A DNA stretch of 64,000 bases from positions 310,001 through 374,000 of the forward strand of contig NZ_VTKY01000001.1 of NCBI RefSeq assembly GCF_020514095.1. Reading direction: 5' to 3'. Positions 41,109 to 49,868 of the stretch are shown here, one piece after another (positions within the stretch are counted from its first letter, which is position 1; the number at the start of each line of letters is the position of its first letter). This DNA comes from Synechococcus sp. MU1643. Its GTDB lineage: Bacteria; Cyanobacteriota; Cyanobacteriia; PCC-6307; Cyanobiaceae. The notes beneath the pieces were generated by a model. It did no database searches, was not told where the DNA came from, and saw nothing but the letters and a program-made list of their open reading frames with translations. The position numbers were made by a program, and so were the translations under genes.

Positions 41109-41372
41109 TCAGACCTTGTTTCCTTTGTCGTCCCAATACTCGATCCTTCTCACTTCAAGGTCGTCTTGTTTCAGTTTGGTGGCGATCTCCTTGGCTCTCG
41201 CTCTCAGGTACAACTCATCTGTCACCAGGCTTTGGTAAACGATCTCTTCCAGTGTTTCTGGTGGAGCTTCTGAGACGATCTGCTTCACGTCATCCTTACT
41301 CAGCTTCACGTCAGTTCGGATGCTGACGGTCTGCTCGAAGTCGAACTCGATTTCGTTGATGACGGATTCCAT
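41109..41372 (-). CDS. Hypothetical protein (87 aa)
   Basis: GGAAGG lies 6 nt before the ATG at 41372, so that start is preferred over the one at 41378. MESVINEIEFDFEQTVSIRT, then KLSKDDVKQIVSEAPPETLE: an alpha-beta protein with an acidic profile. Unknown function. Confidence 0.65.
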   Translation of the reverse strand: MESVINEIEFDFEQTVSIRTDVKLSKDDVKQIVSEAPPETLEEIVYQSLVTDELYLRARAKEIATKLKQDDLEVRRIEYWDDKGNKV

Positions 41373-41389
41373 GGGCATCCTTCCAGGCA

Positions 41390-41420
41390 AAAAGAAACCC
41401 CTGCCGAAGGCAGGGGTTTC
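41390..41420 (-). terminator. Intrinsic terminator
   Basis: GAAACCCCTGCC pairs with GGCAGGGGTTTC around TTC; on the minus strand it is followed by five T. It ends a minus-strand transcript coming from the DUF1651-type gene and lies just before the 87-aa gene. Confidence 0.8.
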
Positions 41421-41465
41421 AAAACGACTCGCAGGAGTGTGACCTTGTTTCCACCCTGCGAGTCG

Positions 41466-41543
41466 CTATTCCTCACCCCTCCAAAATGCCAACACGAGGC
41501 GAGCGATGGGATTGCTGATGGACAGCCTCCCGGTTGGCACCAT
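41466..41543 (-). CDS. Possible tiny peptide (25 aa)
   Basis: MVPTGRLSISNPIARLVLAF then WRGEE. It lies between the DUF1651-type gene and the terminator at 41390, so it is transcribed if that operon is. The size makes it uncertain. Confidence 0.3.
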   Translation of the reverse strand: MVPTGRLSISNPIARLVLAFWRGEE

Positions 41544-41552
41544 CGGCCCGTC

Positions 41553-41807
41553 TCAAAGTTCAGCCGCATCGCCCGAGGCCGGAGACGCAAGGCGCTTCCA
41601 GCCTTGGGTCTGCAATGACGCCCAGAGTTGTTCTGCTTCGGCCTTTCTGAGATGTCGCGGCTCCTTCAGCAGGGGAGGGCCATCAGGCAGGCGACGGCCT
41701 CTGTCGATGAAAACCTTTGGCTCGTTGATCCATCCCTTCTGATCGCGATGGAATCGCCAGATCCAACGGCCATCACTATCGATGAGCCAGCCCTCTCCCA
41801 TGACCAC
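41553..41807 (-). CDS. DUF1651-type protein (84 aa)
   Basis: GWLIDSDGRWIWRFHRDQKG then VFIDRGRRLPDGPPLLKEPR and HLRKAEAEQLWASLQTQGW. This pattern matches a small picocyanobacterial family (DUF1651, recalled) of unknown role. It probably shares an operon with the short frame downstream. Confidence 0.75.
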   Translation of the reverse strand: MVMGEGWLIDSDGRWIWRFHRDQKGWINEPKVFIDRGRRLPDGPPLLKEPRHLRKAEAEQLWASLQTQGWKRLASPASGDAAEL

Positions 41808-42200
41808 GCTACAAGTGCACCAGTACTAGCAATGACGAGTGTGGGCGGTCAGGTGGCCTCCTGCCTCAAGTTCAAGCCAAAAAGGGAGCAGGCTCCTCAG
41901 TCCACCCCCTCCGTGACGCATGGAAAGCATCGGTGCTATCGCGTGCACTGTCCATGACGCTGGAGTTTTCGCGGATAACGATCCGCACGCATTCAGGCAT
42001 GACTGCTTGGTAAGAGCTGTTCTTACTCGAGTAATGGTTCGGTCGGCGCGAGCATCACTGCCAACGCTTCGGGGAGTTGAACGAGCGCAGGTTCCCTCGC
42101 TTGCGCCTCCCCCACAAATGCAAGGGAGGTCGTTGCAGGTCCAGCGCCCTTGGCACCGATGGTCTGATCCAGCTATCAACCCTTCAGGATCTACCGCGTT
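41808..42200. other. Stretch without a recognisable gene
   Basis: About 390 bp before the ferredoxin gene. The open frames here (for example 41826..42476 minus) are shadows of ferredoxin or low-complexity. No promoter motif stood out. Confidence 0.4.
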
Positions 42201-42485
42201 ATGGCCTCTTTCAACATCAATATCGAGGGTGGTGCCAGCTTTTCGTGCCCTGATGACGTTTACATCCTCGATGCAGCAGAGGAGGCCGGAGTTGATCTGC
42301 CCTATTCCTGTCGGGCCGGAGCCTGTTCCACTTGCGCCGGCCGTTTGGTGAGTGGCTCGGTGGATCAGACCGATCAGAGTTTTCTCGATGATGATCAGAT
42401 GGGCCAGGGGTTCGCCCTCCTTTGTGTGAGCTATCCCACCGCTGATTGTGTGATCAAGGCCAACGCTGAAGAGCACTTGTCTTGA
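42201..42485 (+). CDS. 2Fe-2S plant-type ferredoxin (94 aa)
   Basis: The cluster motif is complete: [12 protein letters not shown] (Cys at positions 40, 45 and 48 by count) and a later LLCVSYP Cys. The MASFNINI start and length fit photosynthetic ferredoxins that carry electrons from photosystem I. It is likely one of several paralogues. Convergent with nth, meeting at 42485/42486. Confidence 0.95.
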   Translation: MASFNINIEGGASFSCPDDVYILDAAEEAGVDLPYSCRAGACSTCAGRLVSGSVDQTDQSFLDDDQMGQGFALLCVSYPTADCVIKANAEEHLS

Positions 42486-43244
42486 TCAGGGCTTGCGGGT
42501 GATCACAGGACGCCGCCGTTTTGGATAGAGCTCACGACACATGGGGCACACGGTTCCATCGCAGCCCCGTGCCGTGCAGAACTCGCGGCCCCAGAAGATG
42601 ATCTGCAGGTGCAGCCGGTTCCAGTGCTCCTTTGGGAAGAGGCGCTTGAGGTCCTGTTCTGTATGCACCACACTGCTGCCGTCGCTCAATCCCCAGCGCT
42701 GGGCCAGCCGGTGGATGTGGGTGTCGACGGGGAAGGCGGGCACGCAGAAGGCTTGGGCCATAACAACGCTGGCTGTCTTGTGCCCCACTCCTGGCAACGC
42801 TTCGAGCTCCTCAAAGCTCCGGGGAACGCCGCCGTCGTAGGCCGTTACCAGAATCTGAGCGAGGCGGCGCACATTTTTGGCCTTGGTTTTGGCCAACCCG
42901 AGCTGCCGGATGAAGGCGAGGATCTGCTCCTCCTCGAGTGCCGCCATGGCGGCGGGTGTCGGTCCGGCGGCAAACAGCGCCGGCGTGACCTCATTCACTT
43001 TCTTGTCGGTGCATTGGGCACTCAACAGAACAGCGATCAGCAGGGTGAACGGATCACTGTGATCTAGGGGGATCGGCGTTTCCGGGTACTGCTCGTGGAG
43101 GCGCTGCAGGATCACCTCCACCCGCTCTGACCTGCGCACGGGAATTAAGTGGGTGCAGTGATCTTGGCGCTTCGGTGATTGCATCGCTTCGTTGCAGCGA
43201 TTCCCTGCTGTTGCCGCTGTTGTTTTAGGACCGCCTGATGCCAT
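42486..43244 (-). CDS. nth: Endonuclease III with unusual cluster spacing (252 aa)
   Basis: Helix-hairpin-helix LPGVGHKTASVV, the catalytic Lys in LLSAQCTDKKVN and the catalytic Asp in PVDTHIHRLAQR are all present. It removes oxidised pyrimidines from DNA and cuts the strand. The 4Fe-4S region reads CTARGCDGTVCPMCRELYP, a C-x4-C-x4-C-x2-C pattern, while the classical enzyme has C-x6-C-x2-C-x5-C. The N-terminal 30 residues are an extension with no known role. It overlaps the start of the divergent metal-binding protein gene by 7 bp. Confidence 0.93.
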   Translation of the reverse strand: MASGGPKTTAATAGNRCNEAMQSPKRQDHCTHLIPVRRSERVEVILQRLHEQYPETPIPLDHSDPFTLLIAVLLSAQCTDKKVNEVTPALFAAGPTPAAMAALEEEQILAFIRQLGLAKTKAKNVRRLAQILVTAYDGGVPRSFEELEALPGVGHKTASVVMAQAFCVPAFPVDTHIHRLAQRWGLSDGSSVVHTEQDLKRLFPKEHWNRLHLQIIFWGREFCTARGCDGTVCPMCRELYPKRRRPVITRKP

Positions 43245-44206
43245 CCTCGATTAGGTCAGGTCAGTTCTCTTTGTCCCTGTTGAACTGGAAACGTTCGGCG
43301 GCTGTGCTGCTGGTTGTGATGGGTTTGCTGCTGGCCTCCTGCCGCAGCCGAGACCAGGGCATCCCCTCGGATTCACGCCCCCAGGTGCTCACCACCTTTA
43401 CGGTTTTGGCCGATCTGGCCCGGAATGTGGCGGGTGATCGATTGCAGGTGGCTTCGATCGTCAAGCCTGGTGCCGAGATCCACGGCTACCAACCCACCCC
43501 CAGTGACATCGAGCGAGCTAGCAAGGCGGATCTGATTGTTGAGAACGGGTTGGGGCTGGAGTTGTGGGCCCAGCGTTTCACGGCTGCAGCGGGGGATGTG
43601 CCCACCATCACCCTTTCGGAGGGGATGGATCCTTTGCTGATCACTGAAGACGCCTATTCCGGCAAGCCCAACCCCCATGCCTGGATGTCCCCCCAGCGCA
43701 CGATGGGCTATGTGGACCATCTCGAGCGGGCGTTCAGCCAACTCGATCCTGCCGGGGCCGAGGTCTTTGCTGCTAACGCGTCGGCCTACAAAGCCAAGCT
43801 CCAGGCCCTCGATGAGGAGCTCCGCACGGCGATTGCTGCGCTGCCGGCCCAGCAACGGCTGCTGGTGAGTTGCGAAGGGGCCTTCACCTATCTCGCAACC
43901 GATTACGGGCTCGAGGAGGCCTATCTCTGGCCTGTAAATGCCGAAAGCGAGATCACACCCAAACGCATGGCACGGTTGATCGACACGGTGCGAGAGCGGG
44001 AAGTGCCAGCCATTTTTTGTGAAAGCACCGTGAGCGATAAAGCCCAACGAGAGGTGGCAGCGGCGACCGGGTCGCGATTCGGCGGAACCTTCTACGTGGA
44101 TTCCCTGTCGTCTCCGGACGGGCCCGCACCCACCCTGTTGGACCTGCAGCGGCACAATGTGGGTCTGATTCGCAAGGGCTTGGACCTGCCCAAGAGCAAC
44201 CGCTGA
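43238..44206 (+). CDS. Metal ABC importer, substrate-binding lipoprotein (Mn/Zn, 322 aa)
   Basis: A lipobox, LLLASC (residues around 31), ends the signal peptide. Family motifs include HGYQPTPSDIERASKADLIV (first His ligand), NPHAWMSPQ (second His ligand) and VSCEGAFTYLATDYGL (Glu region). No His-rich loop is present, which fits manganese better than zinc. The protein catches the metal in the periplasm and gives it to the permease. It directly precedes the ATPase gene (overlap at 44206). Confidence 0.9.
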   Translation: MPSSIRSGQFSLSLLNWKRSAAVLLVVMGLLLASCRSRDQGIPSDSRPQVLTTFTVLADLARNVAGDRLQVASIVKPGAEIHGYQPTPSDIERASKADLIVENGLGLELWAQRFTAAAGDVPTITLSEGMDPLLITEDAYSGKPNPHAWMSPQRTMGYVDHLERAFSQLDPAGAEVFAANASAYKAKLQALDEELRTAIAALPAQQRLLVSCEGAFTYLATDYGLEEAYLWPVNAESEITPKRMARLIDTVREREVPAIFCESTVSDKAQREVAAATGSRFGGTFYVDSLSSPDGPAPTLLDLQRHNVGLIRKGLDLPKSNR

Positions 44207-44961
44207 TGCGCATCCAGGCCGACCAGCTCTGTGTGGATTACAACGGCACCGTTGCCTTGTACGACGCCAGTCTGCATCTGCCAGCAGGATGCATCTGCGG
44301 TTTGGTGGGCATGAATGGTGCCGGCAAATCGACGTTTTTCAAGGCCCTCACTGGGTTTGTTCGTCCCTCACGGGGCAGAATCCGGATCAACGGCAGCAGT
44401 GTTGCCGAAGCCCAGCGTCATCAGGCTGTGGCCTACGTGCCCCAGAGCGATGGGGTGGATGCCCAGTTCCCTGTCTCTGTGAGGGATGTGGTGATGATGG
44501 GTCGCTACGGCGCGATGAATCCACTGCGGATTCCCCGAAGCTCGGATCGTGTGGCTGTGCGGGACGCCTTGATGCGCGTCGATCTTCTGGAGCTGGCTGA
44601 TCGTCCCCTTGGCACCCTCTCGGGTGGTCAGCGCAAGCGCACGTTCCTGGCCCGGGCAATCGCCCAGCGTGCCGATGTGCTGCTGCTGGATGAACCCTTC
44701 AACGGGGTTGATGTGCGCACTGAGCAGCTGATGGCCCAGTTGTTTCTTCAGTTTCGCGAGGAAGGACGCACGATCCTGATCTCCACCCACGACCTGGGTC
44801 ACGTCCGTGATTTTTGTGATCTTGTGGTTCTGATCAACAAGACGGTGCTCGCCTATGGGGAAACCTCGGAAGTCTTCACCCCCGAGAACCTGGCCATGAC
44901 CTTCGGCGGCGTGCCCCCCGATCTGCTTACTGGCAACAGTTCCCCGGAAGAGAAGTTCTGA
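44206..44961 (+). CDS. Metal ABC importer, ATP-binding protein (251 aa)
   Basis: Walker A GMNGAGKSTFFKAL, signature LSGGQRKRTFLARAI, Walker B ADVLLLDEPFNGVD, and a His switch (ISTHDL). The sequence is closest to Mn/Zn-type import ATPases. It starts one base before the end of the binding-protein gene. The permease is not next; see 46359..47183. Confidence 0.93.
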   Translation: MRIQADQLCVDYNGTVALYDASLHLPAGCICGLVGMNGAGKSTFFKALTGFVRPSRGRIRINGSSVAEAQRHQAVAYVPQSDGVDAQFPVSVRDVVMMGRYGAMNPLRIPRSSDRVAVRDALMRVDLLELADRPLGTLSGGQRKRTFLARAIAQRADVLLLDEPFNGVDVRTEQLMAQLFLQFREEGRTILISTHDLGHVRDFCDLVVLINKTVLAYGETSEVFTPENLAMTFGGVPPDLLTGNSSPEEKF

Positions 44962-46326
44962 TTAGGACTTACCAGCATCAGTCGTTGTTGTTCGAGAAGC
45001 GTCAGGCATCAGGGCAGCGAGAGCCTGATCCAGGTCTTGCATGAACAGATGCATCGCCTCGCGTCGGGTACTGCGGTACTGGTTCAGTCGAGGCCGCACG
45101 GGCAAAGCACGTCCAAGACGCAGTTCTACCCGTTGTGGTCCGAGGCTGGGCTGACCCTTCCAGGGCTTGTCTTCAATCCAGCCGATCGCCTCCTCCACCA
45201 GCAGCAACATCTCAGCCAAACGATCAAAGTTGGGCTGATCGCTGATGTAGTGACCACTCACGCTGGTGAAATGCTCCACCAGTCGCATCCGGGTGAGTTG
45301 GAGGTCGGCTTCCCGTGCCTCCCAGTCCGCCAGGCTCCGCTCCAAGGGTGAGAGCTGATCAACACCTTCCCTGTAGATCCGATCCCAGGCGGCCTGCTCG
45401 ATCCGACGGCAACGCTCTTGCAAATTGCCGACGGCACGCAAGGCGAAATGGCCCTCGGCTTTGGCAAGACCATGCAGGCGATAGGCACCAATCCGTTCAC
45501 CGAAGGTCTGATCTGGATCGGGCTTCAGCCGTTCGAGCTGCTCAAGCGCTTTGAGCAGATTCATGCCGATCTGGATCAGCCGGTCGCGCCTGCTTTCCTC
45601 GGAATTCTCTGGGTCGGCGTCGGAGTTGGAAATGCCGAGATGGCATTCCAGGGCTGTCAACCGCGCATCGAGGGTATCCCAGTTGTGTTGTCTCCAGCTG
45701 TAGTGAATGCCAATTGGCAACACCTCCAGTGGCCGCACGTCGTTGGCTTTCTCCAGATCTTCAGCGGCCCAGAACGCCAATTGGGCCACTCCCGGTTCCA
45801 ACGGTGCCATCTCGCCGGAGAGGTTGTTGGTGGCTCCTTCTGGTGCCACCACCAGCGGGTAGCGCCCCTGGGTCAGAGCCGCACGGGCCTGGGCGAGGGC
45901 CGGGCGGTCCAACCGACCGCGATGGATTGCAATGCCACCGCTGCGTTGCAGCAGCCAACCAATCACCTGGCCAGCCCAGATCGGAATGCCACGGTCGTAG
46001 AGAAACCGCAACTGGATGGGACGTGGCAACGGCAACTTGAGCCGCCGTGCCGCCTGGGGAACACGGTTCCAGAACAGATCCGCCAGCACCACCGGATCGC
46101 GGGTGCTGGGGTGGCGAAAGGCGATTAGCAGATTGCAGCCGCCCGACTGCTGCGCTGCAAAGGCCCGCGCCAAGCCTTCTGCCGCACTGCCATGGCGGAT
46201 CTCGAGCCCCTGACTGCGGAAGAGCAGTGGAAGCAGGCGGCTGACAACGGTCTGAACCATCCGGCTTGGGCGGGTGGGTAGCCGGCGCAGCGCGGGACGA
46301 GCGGTATGGGTGGAGGCGCGGGGCAT
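44962..46326 (-). CDS. PlsC-like lysophosphatidate acyltransferase (454 aa)
   Basis: The HX4D motif is present as FRHPSTRDPV, followed by VVAPEGATNNLSGEMAPLEPG as the glycerol-phosphate-binding block. The product moves an acyl chain to a glycerophosphate-type acceptor in membrane lipid synthesis. Length is greater than typical PlsC (about 240 aa) because of a C-terminal extension of unknown role. It lies on the opposite strand between the metal ATPase and permease genes, abutting the ATPase stop. Confidence 0.85.
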   Translation of the reverse strand: MPRASTHTARPALRRLPTRPSRMVQTVVSRLLPLLFRSQGLEIRHGSAAEGLARAFAAQQSGGCNLLIAFRHPSTRDPVVLADLFWNRVPQAARRLKLPLPRPIQLRFLYDRGIPIWAGQVIGWLLQRSGGIAIHRGRLDRPALAQARAALTQGRYPLVVAPEGATNNLSGEMAPLEPGVAQLAFWAAEDLEKANDVRPLEVLPIGIHYSWRQHNWDTLDARLTALECHLGISNSDADPENSEESRRDRLIQIGMNLLKALEQLERLKPDPDQTFGERIGAYRLHGLAKAEGHFALRAVGNLQERCRRIEQAAWDRIYREGVDQLSPLERSLADWEAREADLQLTRMRLVEHFTSVSGHYISDQPNFDRLAEMLLLVEEAIGWIEDKPWKGQPSLGPQRVELRLGRALPVRPRLNQYRSTRREAMHLFMQDLDQALAALMPDASRTTTTDAGKS

Positions 46327-46358
46327 CGAACCGGCTGCAGCGCGCCCATACTGAACCG

Positions 46359-47183
46359 ATGGAGCTCTTGCTGGAACCCCTCAGTCACGCCTTCATGGTC
46401 AAGGCGTTGTTGATCAGTGCCCTCGTCGCCGGTGTTTGTGGGCTGTTGTCCTGCTTCATGACGCTGAAGGGATGGGCGTTGATGGGTGACGCCGTTTCCC
46501 ATGCCGTTCTCCCTGGCGTGGTGGTCGCTTATGCGCTTGGACTCCCCTTCTCCTTGGGGGCGTTCGTCTTCGGTGTCGGCTCCGTTGCCGCCATCGGATT
46601 TGTAAAGCAGAAGTCGAGGGTGAAGGAAGACACCGTCATTGGGCTTGTCTTTACCGGCTTCTTCGCCCTTGGTCTGGTGCTTGTCTCGAAGACGCGCAGC
46701 AACATCGATCTCACCCACATCCTGTTCGGCAATGTTCTGGGGATCTCAACCGGGGACGTGCAACAGACCCTGGTGATTTCCGTGCTGGTGCTGGTGCTGC
46801 TGCTGCTGTTCCGGCGGGACCTGATGCTTTTTTGCTTTGACCCCACCCACGCCCGATCGATCGGGATCAACACCGGACTCCTGCACTACATGCTGTTGGG
46901 GCTTCTCTCCCTGGCCGCCGTCGCCGGTCTGCAGACCGTAGGAATCATTCTGGTGGTGTCCATGCTCGTCACCCCCGGTGCCACGGCCTATCTGCTTACC
47001 GATCGGTTCGATCGGATGACGCTGCTGGCCGTCACCAGCAGCGTGCTCTCCAGTGTTCTGGGGGTGTTCATCAGCTATTGGACCGACAGCTCCACCGCTG
47101 GTTGCATCGTGCTGGCGCAAACCGCGCAATTCGTGCTCGCCTTCCTTTTGGCCCCTGGTCAGGGGGTTCTGCGGCGACTCTGA
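46359..47183 (+). CDS. Metal ABC importer, permease (274 aa)
   Basis: Eight to nine hydrophobic helices. The start at 46359 (MELLLEPLSHAFMVKALLIS) is chosen over the in-frame upstream extension that overlaps the acyltransferase gene. Typical ABC-3 family sequence (GWALMGDAVSHAVLPGVVVA). It must work with the binding protein and ATPase at 43238..44961 although a 1.4-kb antisense gene separates them. Confidence 0.92.
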   Translation: MELLLEPLSHAFMVKALLISALVAGVCGLLSCFMTLKGWALMGDAVSHAVLPGVVVAYALGLPFSLGAFVFGVGSVAAIGFVKQKSRVKEDTVIGLVFTGFFALGLVLVSKTRSNIDLTHILFGNVLGISTGDVQQTLVISVLVLVLLLLFRRDLMLFCFDPTHARSIGINTGLLHYMLLGLLSLAAVAGLQTVGIILVVSMLVTPGATAYLLTDRFDRMTLLAVTSSVLSSVLGVFISYWTDSSTAGCIVLAQTAQFVLAFLLAPGQGVLRRL

Positions 47184-47191
47184 TCGATGGA

Positions 47192-47380
47192 TCAGCGCGC
47201 GTCGTCGTCCCAGTCGTAGATGTCGTTGAAGCGTTGAACGCCGGCTTCTCGGAAGTGAAATTCCCTGGTGGAATGATCCTGATCGGATCCCTTCTGCTTG
47301 GAATCTGCCTGGTCCCACGGCTCGCGGTAATCAAGATCGTCCCGCATGTCTTTGAGTGGCTCAGGAGGCTTCGCTGTCAT
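47192..47380 (-). CDS. Small acidic protein (62 aa)
   Basis: The ATG at 47380 (MTAKPPEPLKDMRDDLDYRE) is preferred; it overlaps the stop region of the upstream gene. Asp/Gln-rich with a FHFREAGVQRFNDIYDWDDD tail. Probably disordered. Unknown function. Confidence 0.6.
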   Translation of the reverse strand: MTAKPPEPLKDMRDDLDYREPWDQADSKQKGSDQDHSTREFHFREAGVQRFNDIYDWDDDAR

Positions 47381-47561
47381 CCCACTTGGCTTTGCCATCG
47401 AGCAGTTCGATCAGCTCCTGGAGCCTGCCCATGGTGACGCGCACATCGGCACCGTCGGGCAGAACACCATCGGCTACCACGTTGTAGTGGTCACGGCACT
47501 GGTTGCGCAGCTCCTGCAGGCGCTTTTTGGTGATGGTCTTTTTCTGTTCTGCCGTTGCCAT
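47361..47561 (-). CDS. Small helical protein (66 aa)
   Basis: MATAEQKKTITKKRLQELRN then DHYNVVADGVLPDGADVRVT and a helical tail. Overlaps the next gene by about 20 bp, so they are probably coupled. Unknown function. Confidence 0.6.
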   Translation of the reverse strand: MATAEQKKTITKKRLQELRNQCRDHYNVVADGVLPDGADVRVTMGRLQELIELLDGKAKWDDSEAS

Positions 47562-47616
47562 GGCGATTGCAATGTCTGGCCCTCATCCCTAGCAGAGCAG
47601 GGTGCTGCGTTTGGAT

Positions 47617-48405
47617 TTATCCCGGGAGAACCTGGCGAAAGCCATGGGCTTCGACCACGTTGAGCGGGGTCTTGAATAGCTCACTCAGCTCGGCTGGCCG
47701 CAGCATCTCCCGCGGACTCCCATCCCCAACAAGGCGTCCCTGCGCCAGAAACAGCACCCGTTCCATCTCCGGCAGGATCGTGTCCACGCGGTGGGTGACC
47801 TGCACCACGGTTGTCCCCGCTTGGATCAGGGACCGGAGGATGTTCAGCAACTGATGGCAGGCCTGGAGATCAAGGGCTCTGCTCGGCTCATCCAGCACCA
47901 GCACCTCGGGGTCGTGCACCAGGGCGCGAGCGATCAGCAGACGGCGCCGCTGTCCGTCCGACAGTTCTCCATAGCAGCGCCCACGAATGTTTTGGAGTTG
48001 CAGTTGATCGAGTAGATCGTGCGCTTGCTCCCATTGCTCACCGCTTGGGTTCTGATCCCGGCCCAGCCGGGTGGCACCAAAAAAACTGCTCACCACCACT
48101 TCATCAACCGCTGTTTTGGGATGAAGCCGCTGTTCCAACTCGCTGGACACAACCCCAAGGCGGCTGCGCAGCGCCCAGAGGTCCACCGTCTCGCTGCCAA
48201 AAAGCCGCAGGTGCGCGTCGGCCCGAACAATGGGATACAGGCTGCGGTCGATCAGTTTCACAAGGCTGCTTTTACCTGCGCCGTTGGGCCCCAACACCGT
48301 TGTGGACTGCCGCAGCTTCAAATGCAGGTTGAGGTTGTGCAGCACCGGGCGATCGCCCAACCATGCCTCCACATTGCAGAGATCGAGCCAGGTTTCAGCA
48401 GTCAT
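47617..48405 (-). CDS. ABC transporter ATP-binding protein (262 aa)
   Basis: Walker A GPNGAGKSSLVKLI, signature LSDGQRRRLLIARAL, Walker B PEVLVLDEPSRALD and a terminal His loop (QVTHRVDTI). No permease is nearby, so it may be a single-subunit or regulatory ATPase of the ModF/Ycf16-like class. It overlaps the Nudix gene by 11 bp in the same operon. Confidence 0.88.
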   Translation of the reverse strand: MTAETWLDLCNVEAWLGDRPVLHNLNLHLKLRQSTTVLGPNGAGKSSLVKLIDRSLYPIVRADAHLRLFGSETVDLWALRSRLGVVSSELEQRLHPKTAVDEVVVSSFFGATRLGRDQNPSGEQWEQAHDLLDQLQLQNIRGRCYGELSDGQRRRLLIARALVHDPEVLVLDEPSRALDLQACHQLLNILRSLIQAGTTVVQVTHRVDTILPEMERVLFLAQGRLVGDGSPREMLRPAELSELFKTPLNVVEAHGFRQVLPG

Positions 48406-48826
48406 GGCCCTCCTCCAGCAGCCGTTCGATCACGATCGACAGGCGGGGCGCGACGGGCCGCATCTCCCGCTGCCGCTCGCTCCAAATCGACTCACGCACA
48501 AGGTCGCTGAGGGAGACCAACTTCATCTCCTGGCCCTCCTTCAACTGCAGCTTGCTCAAGGGCACGCTGAGGGCTCCATGGAACACATGGGCCACCCGGT
48601 TGCCGCTGTCGTCGCTGAACCAAGGCTCGAGCGGCACGCTGGGCGACCAATCGATCTCCTCCTGCAGTTCGCGGTGCACGGCTTCGCTAGCTGTTTCTCC
48701 CGGGTCGAGATGGCCGCCAAACAGCCCCCAATGGCCCGGATAAATGATTGAGTCGACATCGTCTCGCAGCTGGAGCAGCCATTGCCCTTCCCGCTGGAGC
48801 ATGGCCAGGGCAACGGCGGGCTTCAT
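48395..48826 (-). CDS. Nudix hydrolase (143 aa)
   Basis: The Nudix box GGHLDPGETASEAVHRELQE (G-x5-E-x7-RE-x2-EE) is clear. Members hydrolyse nucleoside-diphosphate-linked compounds. The start at 48826 (MKPAVALAMLQREGQW) is chosen because it overlaps the preceding gene's stop by four bases (ATGA). Downstream is the ABC ATPase gene. Confidence 0.92.
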   Translation of the reverse strand: MKPAVALAMLQREGQWLLQLRDDVDSIIYPGHWGLFGGHLDPGETASEAVHRELQEEIDWSPSVPLEPWFSDDSGNRVAHVFHGALSVPLSKLQLKEGQEMKLVSLSDLVRESIWSERQREMRPVAPRLSIVIERLLEEGHDC

Positions 48827-49320
48827 GGCGCCTCCGGTTTGAGCCGCGACCACTGAGCCAGTCCACCGCCCCGGCCCCGCGCCGTCAGCGTTCCCTGCTG
48901 ATCGTTCAGCTCGATCAGGGCAAAAAAAGGAAGCCGTTGGGGCTGTGGTGAAGGCAGGCTTCGCTTAAGCAGCAGCTGACTCGACCAGGACAGCTCTATC
49001 GACGTGAAGCTGAACATCAGCAGCGGTCTTGACCCCTTGAGCTGGGCATGACCACTGAACCTCAATCGGAACCCGGCCAGGGACACCTGATTGGTGATGC
49101 CCAGGTCCTGGTCACAAGGGCTCAAAATCAGGCTGGCATCCAGCCAACGCAGCAGTGTTGCCGTGCCGGGCGGCGGCGCATCACCATTGCGATTCCAGGT
49201 TTGCTGCAAGATCCAGCAGCCCGGCAACTGCTCGATCTGAATGCCGCTTCCCTCTCGGCGGCTCTGACGTTCTCGCGCAAGAAGGGCAGCGGCAGGCGGA
49301 CCAGATACTGCTGAGATCAT
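48823..49320 (-). CDS. Conserved hypothetical protein (165 aa)
   Basis: MISAVSGPPAAALLARERQS followed by a compact domain (LPGCWILQQTWNRNG, PPGTATLLRWLDASLILSP, SFTSIELSWSSQLLL). Beta-rich with a pattern recalling small lipid-associated (PAP/fibrillin-like) proteins, but that similarity is visual only. Coupled by a 4-bp overlap to the Nudix gene. Confidence 0.65.
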   Translation of the reverse strand: MISAVSGPPAAALLARERQSRREGSGIQIEQLPGCWILQQTWNRNGDAPPPGTATLLRWLDASLILSPCDQDLGITNQVSLAGFRLRFSGHAQLKGSRPLLMFSFTSIELSWSSQLLLKRSLPSPQPQRLPFFALIELNDQQGTLTARGRGGGLAQWSRLKPEAP

Positions 49321-49358
49321 GGGGCTCTGCAACCTCCCTATTTTTTCGGAGTCGGCCC

Positions 49359-49550
49359 ATGGAGCGCGACAAGCGCCGGACACCTCCCCTAACGGACCTG
49401 CTTCTACGGGGACTGCGCATTGGGGCCAGCACCATCGCCCTGGTTGAACTGCTGCGCAGCGATTGGATCGGAGGAGGCCTCGCCAGCCTGGCCTGGCTTG
49501 TCTTCGTTCAGGTGGAGCGTCGGCGAGCGCCGCTCAAGCCTCCGTCCTGA
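49359..49550 (+). CDS. Small single-TM protein (63 aa)
   Basis: MERDKRRTPPLTDLLLRGLR then ASTIALVELLRSDWIGGGLA and LASLAWLVFVQVERRRAPLK: a hydrophobic segment flanked by basic ends. Unknown function. Confidence 0.6.
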   Translation: MERDKRRTPPLTDLLLRGLRIGASTIALVELLRSDWIGGGLASLAWLVFVQVERRRAPLKPPS

Positions 49551-49743
49551 GGATCGAATCGATGCAATTTGGGTGCTGACGGATGTAATCGTTGAACTCC
49601 ATGGCCAGCAGACGCGCTTCAAACGCATCCGTGGCGTAAAAGCAGGATTCCAGCTTTTCTCCGTTGGATGTCTTGTGGCGGACGGTGTAAGCAGCCCGTC
49701 CCTGAGTAATGCTGGCCATGGGCCGATGAATCAGTCGCTTCAA
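49534..49743 (-). CDS. Small soluble protein (69 aa)
   Basis: MKRLIHRPMASITQGRAAYT then ESCFYATDAFEARLLAMEFN and DYIRQHPNCIDSILRTEA. Short alpha-beta fold, two Cys. Convergent with the previous gene, overlapping by 17 bp. Confidence 0.6.
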   Translation of the reverse strand: MKRLIHRPMASITQGRAAYTVRHKTSNGEKLESCFYATDAFEARLLAMEFNDYIRQHPNCIDSILRTEA

Positions 49744-49868
49744 GCTGGCACTCCTGCCAGGTGGAATTCCATAACCATTCGTTCATGTTTGCGTTTCAAC
49801 GCTTCGTGAAGCTGTTTGAAGCAACTGACAGTCCCCCTGAAAGCTGCTCTGCCCGCATCCTTCTGCCC

